From: Azolla caroliniana
Taxonomy: Eukaryota; Polypodiophyta
Assembly: GCA_043228905.1 (NCBI GenBank)
Contig: JBHGNT010000008.1
Location: 3,596,001-3,660,000 of the forward strand
Length of the DNA: 64,000 nt
Reading direction: 5' to 3'
A model generated the notes under the pieces. That model made no database searches, had not been told where the DNA came from, and worked only from the letters and a program-made list of their open reading frames with translations. Position 1 is the stretch's first letter. The number at the start of each line of letters is the position of its first letter. Shown piece after piece: positions 11,241 through 21,485 of this stretch. The position numbers were made by a program, and so were the translations under genes.

Positions 11241-11716
11241 TGTTATATACACATAACGTAGGTGATGGTAAGTCACTAATATTTACATAACTGAAGGGTA
11301 TGTTCACTAATGTTAAATAGGGGACTAATGTGATTGGATAGAAGGAATGATAGGTGCATGCACTATCATGATTTGGACAACCAATGAATGGAGCGCCTTT
11401 TAGAAAGGCATATTTATTCAAGGGGCCTAGGAAAAGGTATAAATATGAGGCTTAACTACCCTCATAAGGACATTACGTCGGAAGGATTTTGTCTTAGACA
11501 CCGGTGGTGCGGGCTAGGCTTTCGTCTTGATGATTGTGTAATCTCTTCCAAGGTAATAGTCATCCAAATATCCGGCGGTATGGGACGTCAATGGTAGGTT
11601 GGCTATGTCTGGATCATAGCTCGGGGGTGGTCAGGTGGAACGGGTTCTTCTATCCAATCTTTTTTCGGTCTTTTCTTTATTTAAATGGTCTATTGATTAG
11701 TAATGGACTCTTAACA
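11241..11716 (+). repeat. Solo LTR inside gypsy G
   Basis: 476 bp with TG..CA ends (TGTTATATAC to CTCTTAACA), flanked by agtgt and agtgc. Excising it restores a continuous gypsy integrase frame (..VNMDS / ATWELF..), which supports a clean insertion followed by LTR-LTR recombination. A TATAAATATGAGGC box lies near 11441. Orientation is inferred from that box. I recognise no partner in this window. Confidence 0.7.
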
Positions 11717-11813
11717 AGTGCCACTTGGGAGCTCTTTCTCCAACAAATGCTCCCCCTCCTTCAACAAGCCACTGCTCTTGCGCCTCAGTCTCTAGTTTCT
11801 CTTAGGGGGGAAA
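11717..11813 (+). pseudogene. pol: End of pol and polypurine tract of gypsy G
   Basis: A short continuation of the integrase C-terminal region (ATWELFLQQMLPLLQQ), ending at the purine tract TTAGGGGGGAAA that abuts the 3' LTR. Confidence 0.65.
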
Positions 11814-12009
11814 TGTGGTGTGCATGTGTTCCTTTGTGCTACTCTTTTAGCACACCCTTTTCAGGATGCATGTACCTAAGCCGACCCACCCTTTTAGCAC
11901 ACTCATTTTAGCTAAGCAAACCCAAATGGGTACCTTTGTATCAACTATAAATTGAGTAAGAAGTAAGAAGCTAACAAGGCTGGTTTTGATCTCTTATGTG
12001 CATTTCACA
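11814..12009 (+). repeat. 3' LTR of gypsy G
   Basis: 196 bp, partner of 5097-5293. Confidence 0.78.
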
Positions 12010-12373
12010 ATATAATTTTGTGCTTGTGGGGTATTGAGCGAGCAAGCTCAACATGGGACGGGGTGTAGCAGTAGGTGTGTTTCTAATTGACAGAATTTCG
12101 TATTACAGTTGATTTCTGCCTTTAGTGATGATTAGGGTTTGTGTTTCCCTTAAGTGGATTAGAGTTTTTGATTACAAATTTCAGATTACAAGTTTCTGGT
12201 TACAAATTTCTAATTATAAATTTTTTATTACTGTCGCAATGTGTTGTAATTTTGCAACAATTCTCAAGACAAATTCTGATTAGGGTTTCTAATTTTTTAA
12301 GTGGTTGATTTCTAATACATGTTGAAAAGGACAGATTACAAATTTTAGACTACTGTCTCAAACTATTGTAATT
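12010..12373 (+). other. AT-rich leader of the unknown gene region
   Basis: T-rich sequence with repeated GATTACAAATTTC-like words and no long frame. It contains possible splice-acceptor contexts (AATTGACAG near 12095). It would read as 5' UTR or intron if the downstream coding region is transcribed. Confidence 0.35.
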
Positions 12374-12893
12374 TTGCTCCAAATTCACATTAAAAAATCT
12401 GTTTTGGCGAGAGTGCTGAACTTCGCAAAATTTTGCGAGAGAAATGAGGACTTTCATGACATATATGGTCTGTCACTCGAGGGTATTGACCCTGCTGTTC
12501 TAACAAATAGATTGATTACTAATGTAGATTGGATGTCAGTATATAAAGTGCCTAGAGTGAAAGGCAAGGTCAAGCTTAAGCATGTACGACCGGACCTGTA
12601 CAACGACTTCATGAGACTGCACCAAAAAGTACATCAAGAGATCCCGGTCAACAACGAGTTGTCTGTTTCATTTGCCAGAGCTTTTGCATACGAGTAATGC
12701 AAAACAACGAAGGAATCTCGTGACCCTGAAATGTATAGGGTAGCTTGGGCAATTTATGGTGAGGCATCGGTAGAAAGATGTCGGAAGATGGGGAGCTTGC
12801 AACAAAAAATGGCAAGATTTTGGAGCATGGCAATTGATGATGCAACTGCTGACTCCCAACAAACCCGCAAGTATACACCACACTGCACACAAT
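12374..12893 (+). pseudogene. Unknown protein, segment 1 (one in-frame stop)
   Basis: A 173-codon plus-strand frame from TTG at 12374 to a TAA near 12893, interrupted once by TAA at 12696-12698. The residues look coding (balanced composition, few low-complexity runs) with phrases such as SLEGIDPAVLTNRLITNVDW and EMYRVAWAIYGEASVER. I do not recognise a family. There is no clear ATG, so the true start may be an upstream exon. Codon use is less GC-rich than in the nearby retroelement pol genes. It may belong with the segments to 15142 as one multi-exon gene, intact or dead. Confidence 0.4.
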
Positions 12894-13067
12894 GAAAGCC
12901 AATGTCGATGATACAAGTGAGACATTGATTAGCTATATGCTAAAAAATGTCCATGAAGCTTGTGAGACATTGGAGTTTTTTAAGACTGATTTAGAGAAAG
13001 CAACATTGGATGTTGCAATGGAGAGCAAAGTCACTTTGGCAGTAACAACAATCAGAAATAAGATTCA
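12892..13067 (+). CDS. Unknown protein, segment 2 (acidic/helical exon candidate)
   Basis: Open from ATG 12892 and ending in a strong donor context (ATTCAG/GTACCT near 13067). The encoded helix-prone stretch (YMLKNVHEACETLEFFKT.LEKAT) suggests a coiled coil. A TAG-preceded acceptor near 13152 (CTGGAATAG/GTTGCT) opens another short helical stretch to about 13300 with one TAG. Exon boundaries are guesses from GT/AG contexts only. No known domain. Confidence 0.35.
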
Positions 13068-13365
13068 GGTACCTATTGTTTTGCTAGTATGTAATATGTT
13101 ATAAATAACTTGTACATGAAAATGTGCTACTGAGGTATTATCTGGAATAGGTTGCTCAACATGAGCTTGAAATTAAGGGGTCACTGGATCCCCAATAGAA
13201 AATTGAACTACAAATAGAGATCGAGGTTCTTTCAATGAACCTAGACCTTCTAGGTGTAAATACTGTCGCTGATTACAATTTGGACAAGCTACAAGTTAAT
13301 GATTCTTGTTTCTTGTTGTTGTATCTTCCTCATTAAGGAATAATTAATCGGTAAATTTCTCGGCT

Positions 13366-13746
13366 GCGTTGAAGGAACAATACTCCCGTCAAGAACAGGT
13401 AGTTAGCTGCCTTAAGAAGCAGCTACATTTTGCGAAGGGGATGGTAAGGAGCAGACAACAATTGGAGCTAAACATTCTTACTACCTTACCAAATGAAGGA
13501 GAACCAGGAAACGATATATTGACTATTCAAGCACGTTGCATCGCTTGCGGATTACGTGTAGAGGACAAATCTGCTACTCTGTTGGTTCACCTACAACCAT
13601 GCCAACACACATACCATATCGTTTGTTTTCAATATGCTTGTCGCATTGCTGCATTCTATTTGGGGGATTGCAGTACAACTCTCCCCGATGAGTGGAGAAA
13701 ACTAACAAGTAAAATTGTTGCTTGTGACCATAGTGTAGCTAATTAG
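13366..13746 (+). CDS. Unknown protein, segment 3 with coiled coil and RING-H2-like Cys/His cluster
   Basis: 125 codons, open to TAG at 13744-13746. The first 45 residues are coiled-coil-like (YSRQEQVVSCLKKQLHFAKG). A Cys/His cluster follows: C-x2-C at about 13540 (CIACG), then C-x-H-x2-H-x2-C at about 13600-13627 (CQHTYHIVC). This fits the first six ligands of a RING-H2 finger, but the closing C-x2-C pair is not evident; later single Cys residues occur. A ubiquitin-ligase role is possible but unproven. It ends directly before the palindromic array. Confidence 0.4.
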   Translation, partial: ALKEQYSRQEQVVSCLKKQLHFAKGMVRSRQQLELNILTTLPNEGEPGNDILTIQARCIACGLRVEDKSATLLVHLQPCQHTYHIVCFQYACRIAAFYLGDCSTTLPDEWRKLTSKIVACDHSVAN

Positions 13747-14640
13747 TTACATCTTTGCTAATTAGGTAAGCCGTATAAAGTGTGGAAACTATTTAGCTGT
13801 TATGGTTGTAGTGTAGTAGTTAATTAGCTAAGTGGTTGTTAATTAGCTACTACCATACATTAGCTTAGTAGCTAATTAACTAAGTGGTAGCCAATTAGCT
13901 ACTACCATAGTTTAGTATAGTAGCTAATTAGCTACCACCATAGTTTAGTTGAGTAACTAAGTAGCTAAGTGGTAGCTAATTAGCTACTACCATAGTTTAG
14001 TACAATAGCTAATTAGGTACTACTACAGTTTCATTGAGTAACTAATTAGCTAAGTGGTAGCTAATTAGTTACTACCATACTTTAGCTGAGTAGCTAATTA
14101 GCTAACTAGAAACTAATTAGCTACCACTTAGGTAATTAGCTATTGTACTAAACTATGGTAGTAGTTAATTAGCTACCACTTAGCTAATTAGCTACTCAGC
14201 TAAAGTATGGTAGTAGCTAATTAGCTAAGTGGTAGTAGCTAATTAGCTACTGTATTAAACTATGGTAGTAGTTAATTAGCTACCATAGTTTAATACAGTA
14301 GCTAATTAGCTAAATGGTAGCTAATTAGCTACTACCATAGTTTAGTACAGTAGCTAATTAGATAAGTGGTAGCTAATTAGCTACTACCATACTTTAGTTA
14401 TAGTGGCTAATTAGCTAATACCATACTTTAGCTGAGTAGCTAATTAGCTAGTACCATACTTTAATAGAGTAGCTAATTAGTTCCTACCATATTGATAGAG
14501 AGTAGCTAATTAGCTAGTACCATACCTAAGTGAAGTAGCTAATTAGCTTAGTTGTAGCTAATTAGCTACTGTCATAGTCTAGAAGAATAGCTAGTTAGCT
14601 AAGATGTAGCTAATTAGCAAACATGTTGTTGTAGAATCTT
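13747..14640. repeat. Palindromic TAGCTAATTAGCTA array
   Basis: About 0.9 kb built from the perfect palindrome GTAGCTAATTAGCTAC alternating with ACCATAGTTTAG(T/C) and CTAAGTGGTAGC words. In the first part the words run as ACCATAGTTTAG; around 14130-14280 they appear inverted (CTAAACTATGGT), then return. There are roughly two dozen TAGCTAATTAGC-type units. Single strands could fold into hairpins throughout. It contains no reading frame. Confidence 0.9.
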
Positions 14641-14643
14641 GTG

Positions 14644-15142
14644 GATTAACGAGGGTGGATGAGGTGTGTGCTGCTCATGACACTACAACCGATGAGGAGA
14701 TAGCTACCAACGTAGCTGAAAGTAAGAGTCCTGCTATCACATCTCCTTCAGATTAGGTTCGCCCTATTCTTTTGGAAGATGGTACTGAATTATGCAATGA
14801 TGTGAAAAGCCATAAAATACTAGAAACATGTAAATCTGAGGTTCACAACAATACTATTTTTTAACACTTGATGCAACATTTCTTCGAATCCCAAAACCTT
14901 GATTCCACCGCACAAAACCCAACTACTGATAATGTTCAAATAGATTCCACTGTACTGGAAAAGCTAGCGCAAGACGCGGCTGACATGCAAGCCGCTACTG
15001 AGGTGATGGAAAGGTTGTTGGAGGAGGACACACTTGCGCAATGGGTCAAAGAAGCAAGGCTATATATGTAACCAACTAGAAAAGGGCTGAAGAAGGGGCC
15101 ACGATCGGGGACAAGACCAGTTACTCGGTCAAGGGGCTCTTG
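14644..15142 (+). pseudogene. Unknown protein, segment 4 with basic C-terminus
   Basis: A single plus-strand frame remains readable for about 165 codons with three in-frame stops (near 14756, 14862 and 15069). It is acidic and helical in the middle (LEKLAQDAADMQAATEVMERLL) and ends with a basic tail (KKGPRSGTRPVTRSRGS) before TGA at 15140-15142. The length of coherent frame argues for former coding sequence. Whether it joins segment 3 across the palindromic array is unknown. No family recognised. Confidence 0.4.
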
Positions 15143-15399
15143 AATTGCAGTGAAATACTTATTAGTGGGATATGATTTTTAGCGATTTTCCTAGGGTTTT
15201 ATGAAGTTTTACTATGATCTATTTGGACAAGTAACACCTCAGATTGGTTGTTGCTTGATCCAGATTGTGCAATGGAACTCTATGATGTTTCTCCAAGATA
15301 ATTATGTTCATGTTGTTCTATGATGGAAAATATTTCATGTTCATTATGTTGTTTTGTGAGACTGTTAGTTACTTTGTGTGTGAATATGTTGGTGTTTTT
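15143..15399. other. Spacer, nothing recognised
   Basis: T-rich sequence between the unknown gene region and the copia Q LTR fragment. It may be the 3' flank of the unknown gene. Confidence 0.35.
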
Positions 15400-15735
15400 T
15401 GTGAAATGTACGAAACACAGAATACTTACAGAGAAAACAGGTTTAATGGAGAGCTTAAGACACAATGTACGCGGGAGAGACAGAGAGGGAATGAACACAC
15501 AGAAAAACTAAAAATTCAAATAATGTGTGAAACTCTGTACATAGGATGTGCTCAGGGAGCACTTTTATACAAGTTCATACGGACTGATAGAAGTATTGAG
15601 CTCCTACACTAACTCCCAAATATATTCCCTCGCAGAAATCTATTCAATGACCTCCCGATTTCCGCACCGATCCGGCCTCCTATTGTGTACGGGTTTACGC
15701 ATCGGTTTGCCCAATGTTGAGTTTGTATCTCAACA
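15400..15735 (-). repeat. 3' LTR fragment of copia Q
   Basis: On the minus strand it starts TGTTGAGATAC and shows the same landmarks as the LTRs of copia M (50622, 55815): the CTATAAAAGTGCTC-like box, GGAGCTCAATAC and CCATTAAACCTG. A polypurine tract (GAGCTTGAGGGGGAG on the minus strand) lies at 15736-15756. The right part of the Q interior reappears at 21486 after the K insertion. Confidence 0.75.
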
Positions 15736-15761
15736 CTCCCCCTCAAGCTCAACTTGAGGCT

Positions 15762-16175
15762 TGTGAACGATTACTTGCGGAAGCGTTAGAAAATAGAGAA
15801 GGTAGGGAACACACAAAGTACACGGGAGAGACAGAGAGAGCAGAAGTTCAAGGCTATATTCAAAAACGATAAAAACACTATGTCTATACAACTATGCTTA
15901 ATAGCATTATTTATACAAGTCCTTGTGGGACTGACAGAAGTACCGCGTACTTCAATGCTCACACGAGCATCTGACACTTACTACAAGACTATAATTGCCT
16001 AGTAGTCTACACTAATACTAGGCTTCCAGTTACTGATTGGATCCGGCTAACCGGCTCCCCAGCTCACCGGCTCTGTTGCTTGCCGGCTCGGTTGCTCACA
16101 GCTTACTGATCCATCTCGCTTGTCAGCTCAGGCTTATTCAGCCGATTCGGCTCCAGTTGAGCTTGCTGCTCAACA
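15762..16175 (-). repeat. 3' LTR of copia K
   Basis: 414 bp. On the plus strand it starts TGTGAACGATTAC and ends GCTGCTCAACA. Partner of 21069-21480. Confidence 0.93.
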
Positions 16176-16763
16176 CTCCCCCTCAAGCTCAACTTGAGGT
16201 TGGATCTTAGTGTCAGTCTCTATGGCAGCCGGTTCTTCCAACTGACCTCTCCTGGCGTCGCTTCGCCTTGCTCGCGCTCCTCGTCCGGTCCAATTTTGTT
16301 TGCCGTGAACCCTCTTGTTTTGCGCGCCTCGACCTTCTTGGTCGGTATGTCTGATCAATAGGCCCCTCTCAGCTCCTTCGCTGCTATGAATCCGGCGCTT
16401 ATCGATCCGTCGGTTTCTCCACGATGGCATCGGCTTCTGCTGCATCCATGTCTGCTTGGCCTTGAATTGATTCGGTTCTTCCGAATCTGTCTTTTGAACC
16501 GAATCGACTGTCTCTGATTCGTTCCAGCTCTTGTCCGAATCGGTTGGTCTCGATTCGTCTTCTGGTTCCAAGCCCTTCACCACATCGGAACATGTCCGGG
16601 TCTTGGCCTTCTTCCTTTGGTCGGCTCTGTCCTTCTTGACGCTGCCGCCTTCTAATCTTCCCTCATTGGCGCAATCGGTAGTCTCTTTGCCTTTGCCCGT
16701 TCCGGTGTCTCTGCCCATTCTCCCCCTCAAGTGTGGCACGTTGAGATGCTGAACACCAAGCAT
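16176..16763 (-). CDS. Basic C-terminal tail of copia K pol, between two polypurine tracts
   Basis: About 190 residues in the same frame as RNase H, separated from it by one TAA. It follows an internal purine tract (CTTGAGGGGGAG on the minus strand, near 16718-16729) and ends at the true 3' polypurine tract (16176-16199). The region is rich in Arg, Lys, Glu and Gln. Blocks such as NESE..DSV, GAERG, GRGAQN, TGRGARAR and QVELEGEC recur in copia M at 55500-55820. The conservation suggests a real protein segment, perhaps nucleic-acid binding; no known domain. Confidence 0.6.
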
Positions 16764-16775
16764 GTCGGTAAAGTG

Positions 16776-17222
16776 TTACAACTTGTCCGATCCAAGCGGC
16801 TTGGTGAAGATGTCAGCAACTTGTCGATCCATGTGAACATACCGTAGTTCAACTTCACCACTCAGGACCCGTTCATGCACAAAGTGATAATGCACTTCTA
16901 TGTGCTTCGTGCGAGCATGGAACAAAGGGTTCTTGGCGAGTTGTATGCTGCTTATGTTGTCGCAGTAGACCAGAATCGGGGTCGATACCTCGATCCGTAA
17001 GTCTTGCAGTAGTCGCCAAAGCCAAATGGCTTCACATGTGGCAATGGTAGTGCCCCGATACTCAGCCTCAGTGCTCGACAACGCAATTGTTGGCTGCTTT
17101 TTGCTGCTCCATGCAACAGTCGCGCTACCTAGGGAAAACATGTAACCAGAGGTTGATCGGCGATCTGATGCATCTCCGGCCCAATCGGCATCAGTGTAAC
17201 CGACGAGCTCTTCGGTTATACC
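16776..17222 (-). pseudogene. pol: RNase H of copia K
   Basis: Copia RNase H with [18 protein letters not shown], the CDN motif (VYCDNISS), [13 protein letters not shown] and ADIFTKPLG. RNase H degrades the RNA strand of the hybrid during reverse transcription. It is joined to the RT upstream by a frame change near 17220-17145. Confidence 0.92.
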
Positions 17223-18120
17223 TCACCGGTATAATAGTCCCCGGTCCTTCGTGCCGCTTACATATCGCAATATCCGTTGCACGCACTGAATGCGCTCCAC
17301 GGTCGGCTTCTGCATGAATTGACTTATCATCCCGACCAAATAGCTGATGTCAGGGTGTGTGATAGTCAAGTAAATAAGGCTTCCGACAATTTGTCGGAAC
17401 CGTTTCTCGTTGCAAGCCGATCCGGTGTTGGGACGGAGCTTCTGGTTCCGGTCCAAGGCTATGGAGACAGGTCGGCATTCTGTCATGCCGAACTTGTACA
17501 GCATATTCAAGACGTAATGTCGTTGTGAGAGTAATATGCCATCGGGGGTTCCGATCACCTCGATCCCAAGAAAACAATGAAGGTCCCCCAGGTCCTTCAT
17601 CTCAAATGCGTCCGACAACAGGGACTTGACACGGTTGATTTCTGGAACACCCGGTCCGGTGACGACTAGATCATCAACATACAGCAGTATACATACCGAA
17701 CCGGCTGAGCCTTGCCGGATGAACAAAGAAGAGTCCAATTTGGAGGCCACAAACCCCATCTTACGCAACTGGTGCGTGATCTTCGCATTCCAAGCTCGAG
17801 GGGCTTGCTTCAGGCCGTACAACGACTTCTTCAGCAGGCATACCGCCAACTTTTTCATTTTCGATTGAAAACCGGGAGGCTGAGTCATAAAGACTTCTTC
17901 TTCAAGATCAACTTGAAGAAATACATTCTTCACATCCATCTGATGAAGATGCCACCCCCTTGCCGCAGCAACCGCTAGCACCACATGAACCGTCGTCATC
18001 TTCGCTACAGGAGCGAAGGTCTCGTCGTAGTCGATTCCGTGGGTCTACGCGTATCCCTTCGCCACTAATCGGGCTTTATACTGGTTAACAGAACCATCGA
18101 CGTTGTACTTTACCTTGTAT
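17223..18120 (-). pseudogene. pol: Reverse transcriptase of copia K
   Basis: A long open stretch (17999-17223) has GWHLHQMDVKN (first catalytic Asp region), LYGLKQAPRAW, the catalytic LLYVDDLV, FEMKDLGDLH.FLGIE and GSLIYLTIT. Upstream, one TAG lies within the GYA.THGIDYDE motif at about 18043. The order and spacing match an otherwise complete copia RT. Confidence 0.92.
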
Positions 18121-18840
18121 ATCCACTTGCATCCGATTGGTTTACAGTGACGAGGAGGGTCAACCAAGTCCCATGTCTTGTTGACATCAAGTGCCCGCAT
18201 TTCTTCTTCCATAGAGGCACGCCAATTTGTGTCTTGGCCGCTTCTATGTAGCTCTCCGGCTCACGCACTTCCGCCACCTTAGTCATGTATGCATAGTGAT
18301 GCGCCATGTACTCAATGTACCCGTACTGCTTGACGGGATCCTTCTGGCGGGTGGACCGACGTAACTCACTGTTACCCGGTTTGAGGCCCTTCTTGGCCGG
18401 TTCGGTCTTCGTTGCCGAAGGTTCGCCTTTCTCCTTGCCGGAGTTGGATGCACACTGATCCGACTCATAGTTGCCGGTTTCGAATTCCGGCATCTTCTTC
18501 TTCCCCTTCTCTTTGCGCGTGAACCGATGCCTCAGTTCCTTGCGCGGGGAGTGCACGGTAGAGTCTCCACTACTCTTTGGTTCCTCATCGGACTGGTCAG
18601 ATTGACTCAGTCTCTCATTTGACCAGCTCAACCGGAACGATTCCGGACTCTCATCCTAAGTCCACGCTTCATTATCCTCTACTTGGGCTAGTTCAGGCTC
18701 ACTAGCCTCATCCACCGGCACCGGGTCGGATTCGGAAGTCGGAGGAGGTAAGGAGTACCACGATGCCGATTCATCGAACTCGACATCTCGACTAACTCGG
18801 ACCTGCTTTGTCCAGGGGTTATAACACTTATAACCCTTCT
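18121..18840 (-). pseudogene. pol: Integrase-RT linker of copia K
   Basis: A charged, low-complexity linker (Ser, Glu, Lys rich) including RRSTRQKDPVK and the AEVREPESYIEAAK block that opens most copia RTs. Frameshifts lie near 18230 and 18650. Confidence 0.75.
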
Positions 18841-19640
18841 CCTCTTGAGCATAGCCAATTAGGATGCATTTTTCCGATTTTGCATCCAGCTTCCTCCGCT
18901 ACTGTACCGGTACATGCACATATGTAATGCTACCGAAGATCTTAAGGTTTCTCAAATTCGGCTTGCGCCCGAAATACAGCTCGGGAGCTGACACCTTGTC
19001 ACCGATCCGGTTCTGGATGTAGACAGTTGTTCGAACTGCCTCCGCCCAACAAACTTTGGGCATGCTCTTCTCCTCCAACATTGCCCTTGCCGCATCAATA
19101 AGCGACTGGTTCTTCCTTTCGGCAACATCGTTCTATTGTGGTGTGTATCTACAACTGAACTCTTGCCGAATTCCCTTTTGCTACAGATAACTATTGAATT
19201 GGCTGGAAAAGTACTCTTTTCCGCCATCCAACCACAGGCATTTGATCTTCCTCTCCAATTCCCATTCCACCATGCTTTGAAGACTCCATAAACACTCGAA
19301 GACTTCACTCTTCCGCTCAATGAGGTAGATCCATGTGTGCCGCGTATAGTCGTCGATGAAGGAGATGAAATATCGACTCCTGCCAAGACTAACATTCTGT
19401 GCTGATCCCCACACATCCGAATGGATAAGGTCGAGCTTGTTACGGCTCCAGTTACGTTCAGTGGGGAATGGAAGCCGGTGTTGCTTCCTGAGTTGGCAGG
19501 CTTCACATACTTGGACCTTCCGGCCGCTAAACTTCGGCAAACCAAAAACAACTTGTTTCGTTTGCAGGTCTTGAAGCCTCTGGTAATTGACATGGCCTAT
19601 CCACTTCTGCCACAGGTTGATGTCCAATTCGACCTTCTAT
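18841..19640 (-). pseudogene. pol: Integrase of copia K
   Basis: 19181-19627 carries the zinc-binding H..H (WIGHVNYQRL) and C-x2-C (VCEACQL) residues, the first core Asp (LIHSDVWG) and the second Asp region altered to WLDGGKEYF. The Glu region is in another frame near 19090-19150. The C-terminal part is 18899-19081 (TTVYIQNRIGDK, KIFGSITYVHVP). Frameshifts disable it. Confidence 0.9.
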
Positions 19641-20973
19641 CCTTTTGCAAATAGCGCGGTGTCGACGTCATTGGTGTCGAGGATAAACATCCTCCCGTCT
19701 TTGCGCCTTTGCGCAATAATATGGCCCTCTTCCTCGATGATCTATCCGACCGACACTAGGTTCTTCGTGATTGTCGGAACGTGTAATACGTTCATCAGCT
19801 TCCCCTTCTGTCTGACGTGGCTCAAAGGGACTTCTCCGACGTGCACAATTGGGTGAGGAGTTTCGTCTCCGGTTTCGACTACTCCTAGTTGATCCGGTTT
19901 CTCCAAAAAGGAGAACCACTCTTTGTGGTTCATCATGTGGTTCGACGCACCGGAATCAACATACCACACTTCCTCCGATTTGGAAGTGGTCTTCTTCATC
20001 GAGTTCGCCTCGTGCTTCATCACCAAGGCTGGCTCGTTGTCGTTCTTGGATCCTCCCGATCCCTTCGCGTAGTGCGAGCTTTGCCGGCCATCCTTGCCAG
20101 CCTTGCCGGATCTGGATTTGTCTGAATCGGCTCGTTTTCTCCAGCACTCGCTTTCTCTATTGCCCTTTTTGCCACAGTACCAGCATTCCGTTGCTGACTT
20201 CTCTTGGCGTCTTCCAGTGTCGCCATGACTCCCCTTGCCTGTGGGAATCCCGAAACCGTTGTCGGCATGTTCTCTGTGCCTTCGTTCTTGCTCTTGCCGG
20301 CCGCCTCCATTGCGTGCCGACCCGCCTCGTCCACCACGCCCACGGGACCCATCCGCCTCCGTGTACAACATCCGGCTGTCAGTGGGTGCGCTAGTTGACG
20401 CACCGGTGTAGTTCTCCTCTACAAAGAGCATCGACTATAAGTCGAAAAATGATGGCGTATTCTCCCTTGTACACACCGCCGTTCGGAACGCTCTGAACTT
20501 AGATGCCAGGCCCCCAAGACAGACCTGTACCATCTCGTCTTCCTCTACGATAACGTTGATAGAGGCAAGTGAGTCATAGATCTCTTTGATCCAGGCCGTG
20601 TAATTCTCCACCGACATGTCCTTCTGTCGGACATTGCTCCACTCCTGTCAGAGTTGCAGCTTCCGGGCTGTAGTGCTCGTAGCGGAAACCTTCTTCAGGC
20701 TCCCCCAAGCCTCCTTCGGCATTTGACGTCTCGGATGTGGCTCAGCAGCTGGTCTCCGACACTGGACGCGAAGCAGTACATCACTCTGCTTGCTGATTGT
20801 CCCCACACTGGGAAGTCCTTATGTGCCACATAAGGTGCTGTTTCGTTGGCTCCTTCGACGAAACTCTAGTAGTTATGCCCAAGCAGGTACTGGTGCATCT
20901 TATACGACCAAGATGCATAGTTGGAACTGTCGAGTTTCTCCACAGGGAGCGAGTTAGCCATCCCTCTATCCAT
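19641..20973 (-). pseudogene. gag: gag and protease of copia K
   Basis: The gag ATG is at 20973-20971 (start MDRGMANS), 84 bp after the PBS, with YASWSYKMHQYLLGH conserved with element L. Stops and shifts occur at about 20865 and 20640. 20435-20617 holds the capsid C-terminal block; 19742-20431 holds an RG-rich stretch, a zinc knuckle with His replaced by Asn (C-x2-C-x4-N-x4-C) and an intact protease motif VDSGASNHM near 19960. Confidence 0.9.
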
Positions 20974-21056
20974 CACTTCTCTGTCTGCTCTTTTACGACC
21001 TGTTAGGGTTTGCTCTCAAGCATTTGTCGGTTGCAGAGGAGGTTCTCAACCCTCGC

Positions 21057-21068
21057 GCTCTAATACCA
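21057..21068 (-). other. Primer-binding site of copia K
   Basis: TGGTATTAGAGC on the minus strand, directly next to the 5' LTR. Confidence 0.85.
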
Positions 21069-21480
21069 TGTGAACGATTACCACCGGAAGCGTTAGAAAA
21101 TAGAGAAGGTAGGGAACACACAGAGTACATGGGAGAGACAGAGAGCAGAAGTTCAAGGCTATATTCAAAAACGATAAAAACACTCTATCTATACAACTAT
21201 GCTTAATAGCATTATTTATACAAGTCCTCGTGGGAATGATAGAAGTACCGCGTACTTCAATGCTCACACGAGCATCTGACACTTACTACGAGACTATAAT
21301 TGCCTAGTAGTCTACACTAATACTAGGCTTCCGGTTACTGATTGGATCCGGCTTACCGGCTCCCCAACTTACCGACTCTGTTGCTTGCCAGCTCTGTTGC
21401 TCACAGCTTACCGATCCGTCTCGCTTGCCAGCTCAGGCTTATTCAGCTATTCCGGCTCCAGTTGAGCTTGCCGCTCAACA
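21069..21480 (-). repeat. 5' LTR of copia K
   Basis: 412 bp, near-identical partner of 15762-16175. The most visible differences are single substitutions plus a small GA-length change, which points to a fairly recent insertion. Confidence 0.93.
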
Positions 21481-21485
21481 AGGCT

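Larger units (their letters stand above)
5097..12009 (+). mobile_element. Ty3/gypsy element G, deleted and split by two insertions
   Basis: Short LTRs (5097-5293 and 11814-12009, about 197 bp, TGTG..CACA) face the same way. The flanks aatat and (a)atat fit a 5-bp duplication that shares the terminal A. Removing copia H (5582-10846) and the solo LTR (11241-11716) leaves under 0.8 kb of interior, holding only the end of integrase, so G was already deleted or has decayed strongly. Confidence 0.75.
15762..21480 (-). mobile_element. Ty1/copia element K, full-length
   Basis: LTRs at 15762-16175 and 21069-21480 (414 and 412 bp) and a perfect 5-bp duplication aggct (15757-15761 and 21481-21485). Interior on the minus strand: PBS, gag, protease, integrase, RT, RNase H, then an extra basic tail before the polypurine tract. 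It is inserted in the 3' end of a copia Q copy. Several stops and frameshifts make it inactive. Confidence 0.93.

Noticed and set aside
13747-14640. CRISPR-like regular repeats
   Set aside because: Units are palindromic, variable in spacing and change orientation; there are no spacers and the genome is a plant.
16531-16752. Plus-strand frame within the K tail
   Set aside because: Antisense; the minus frame shares motifs with copia M whereas this one does not.
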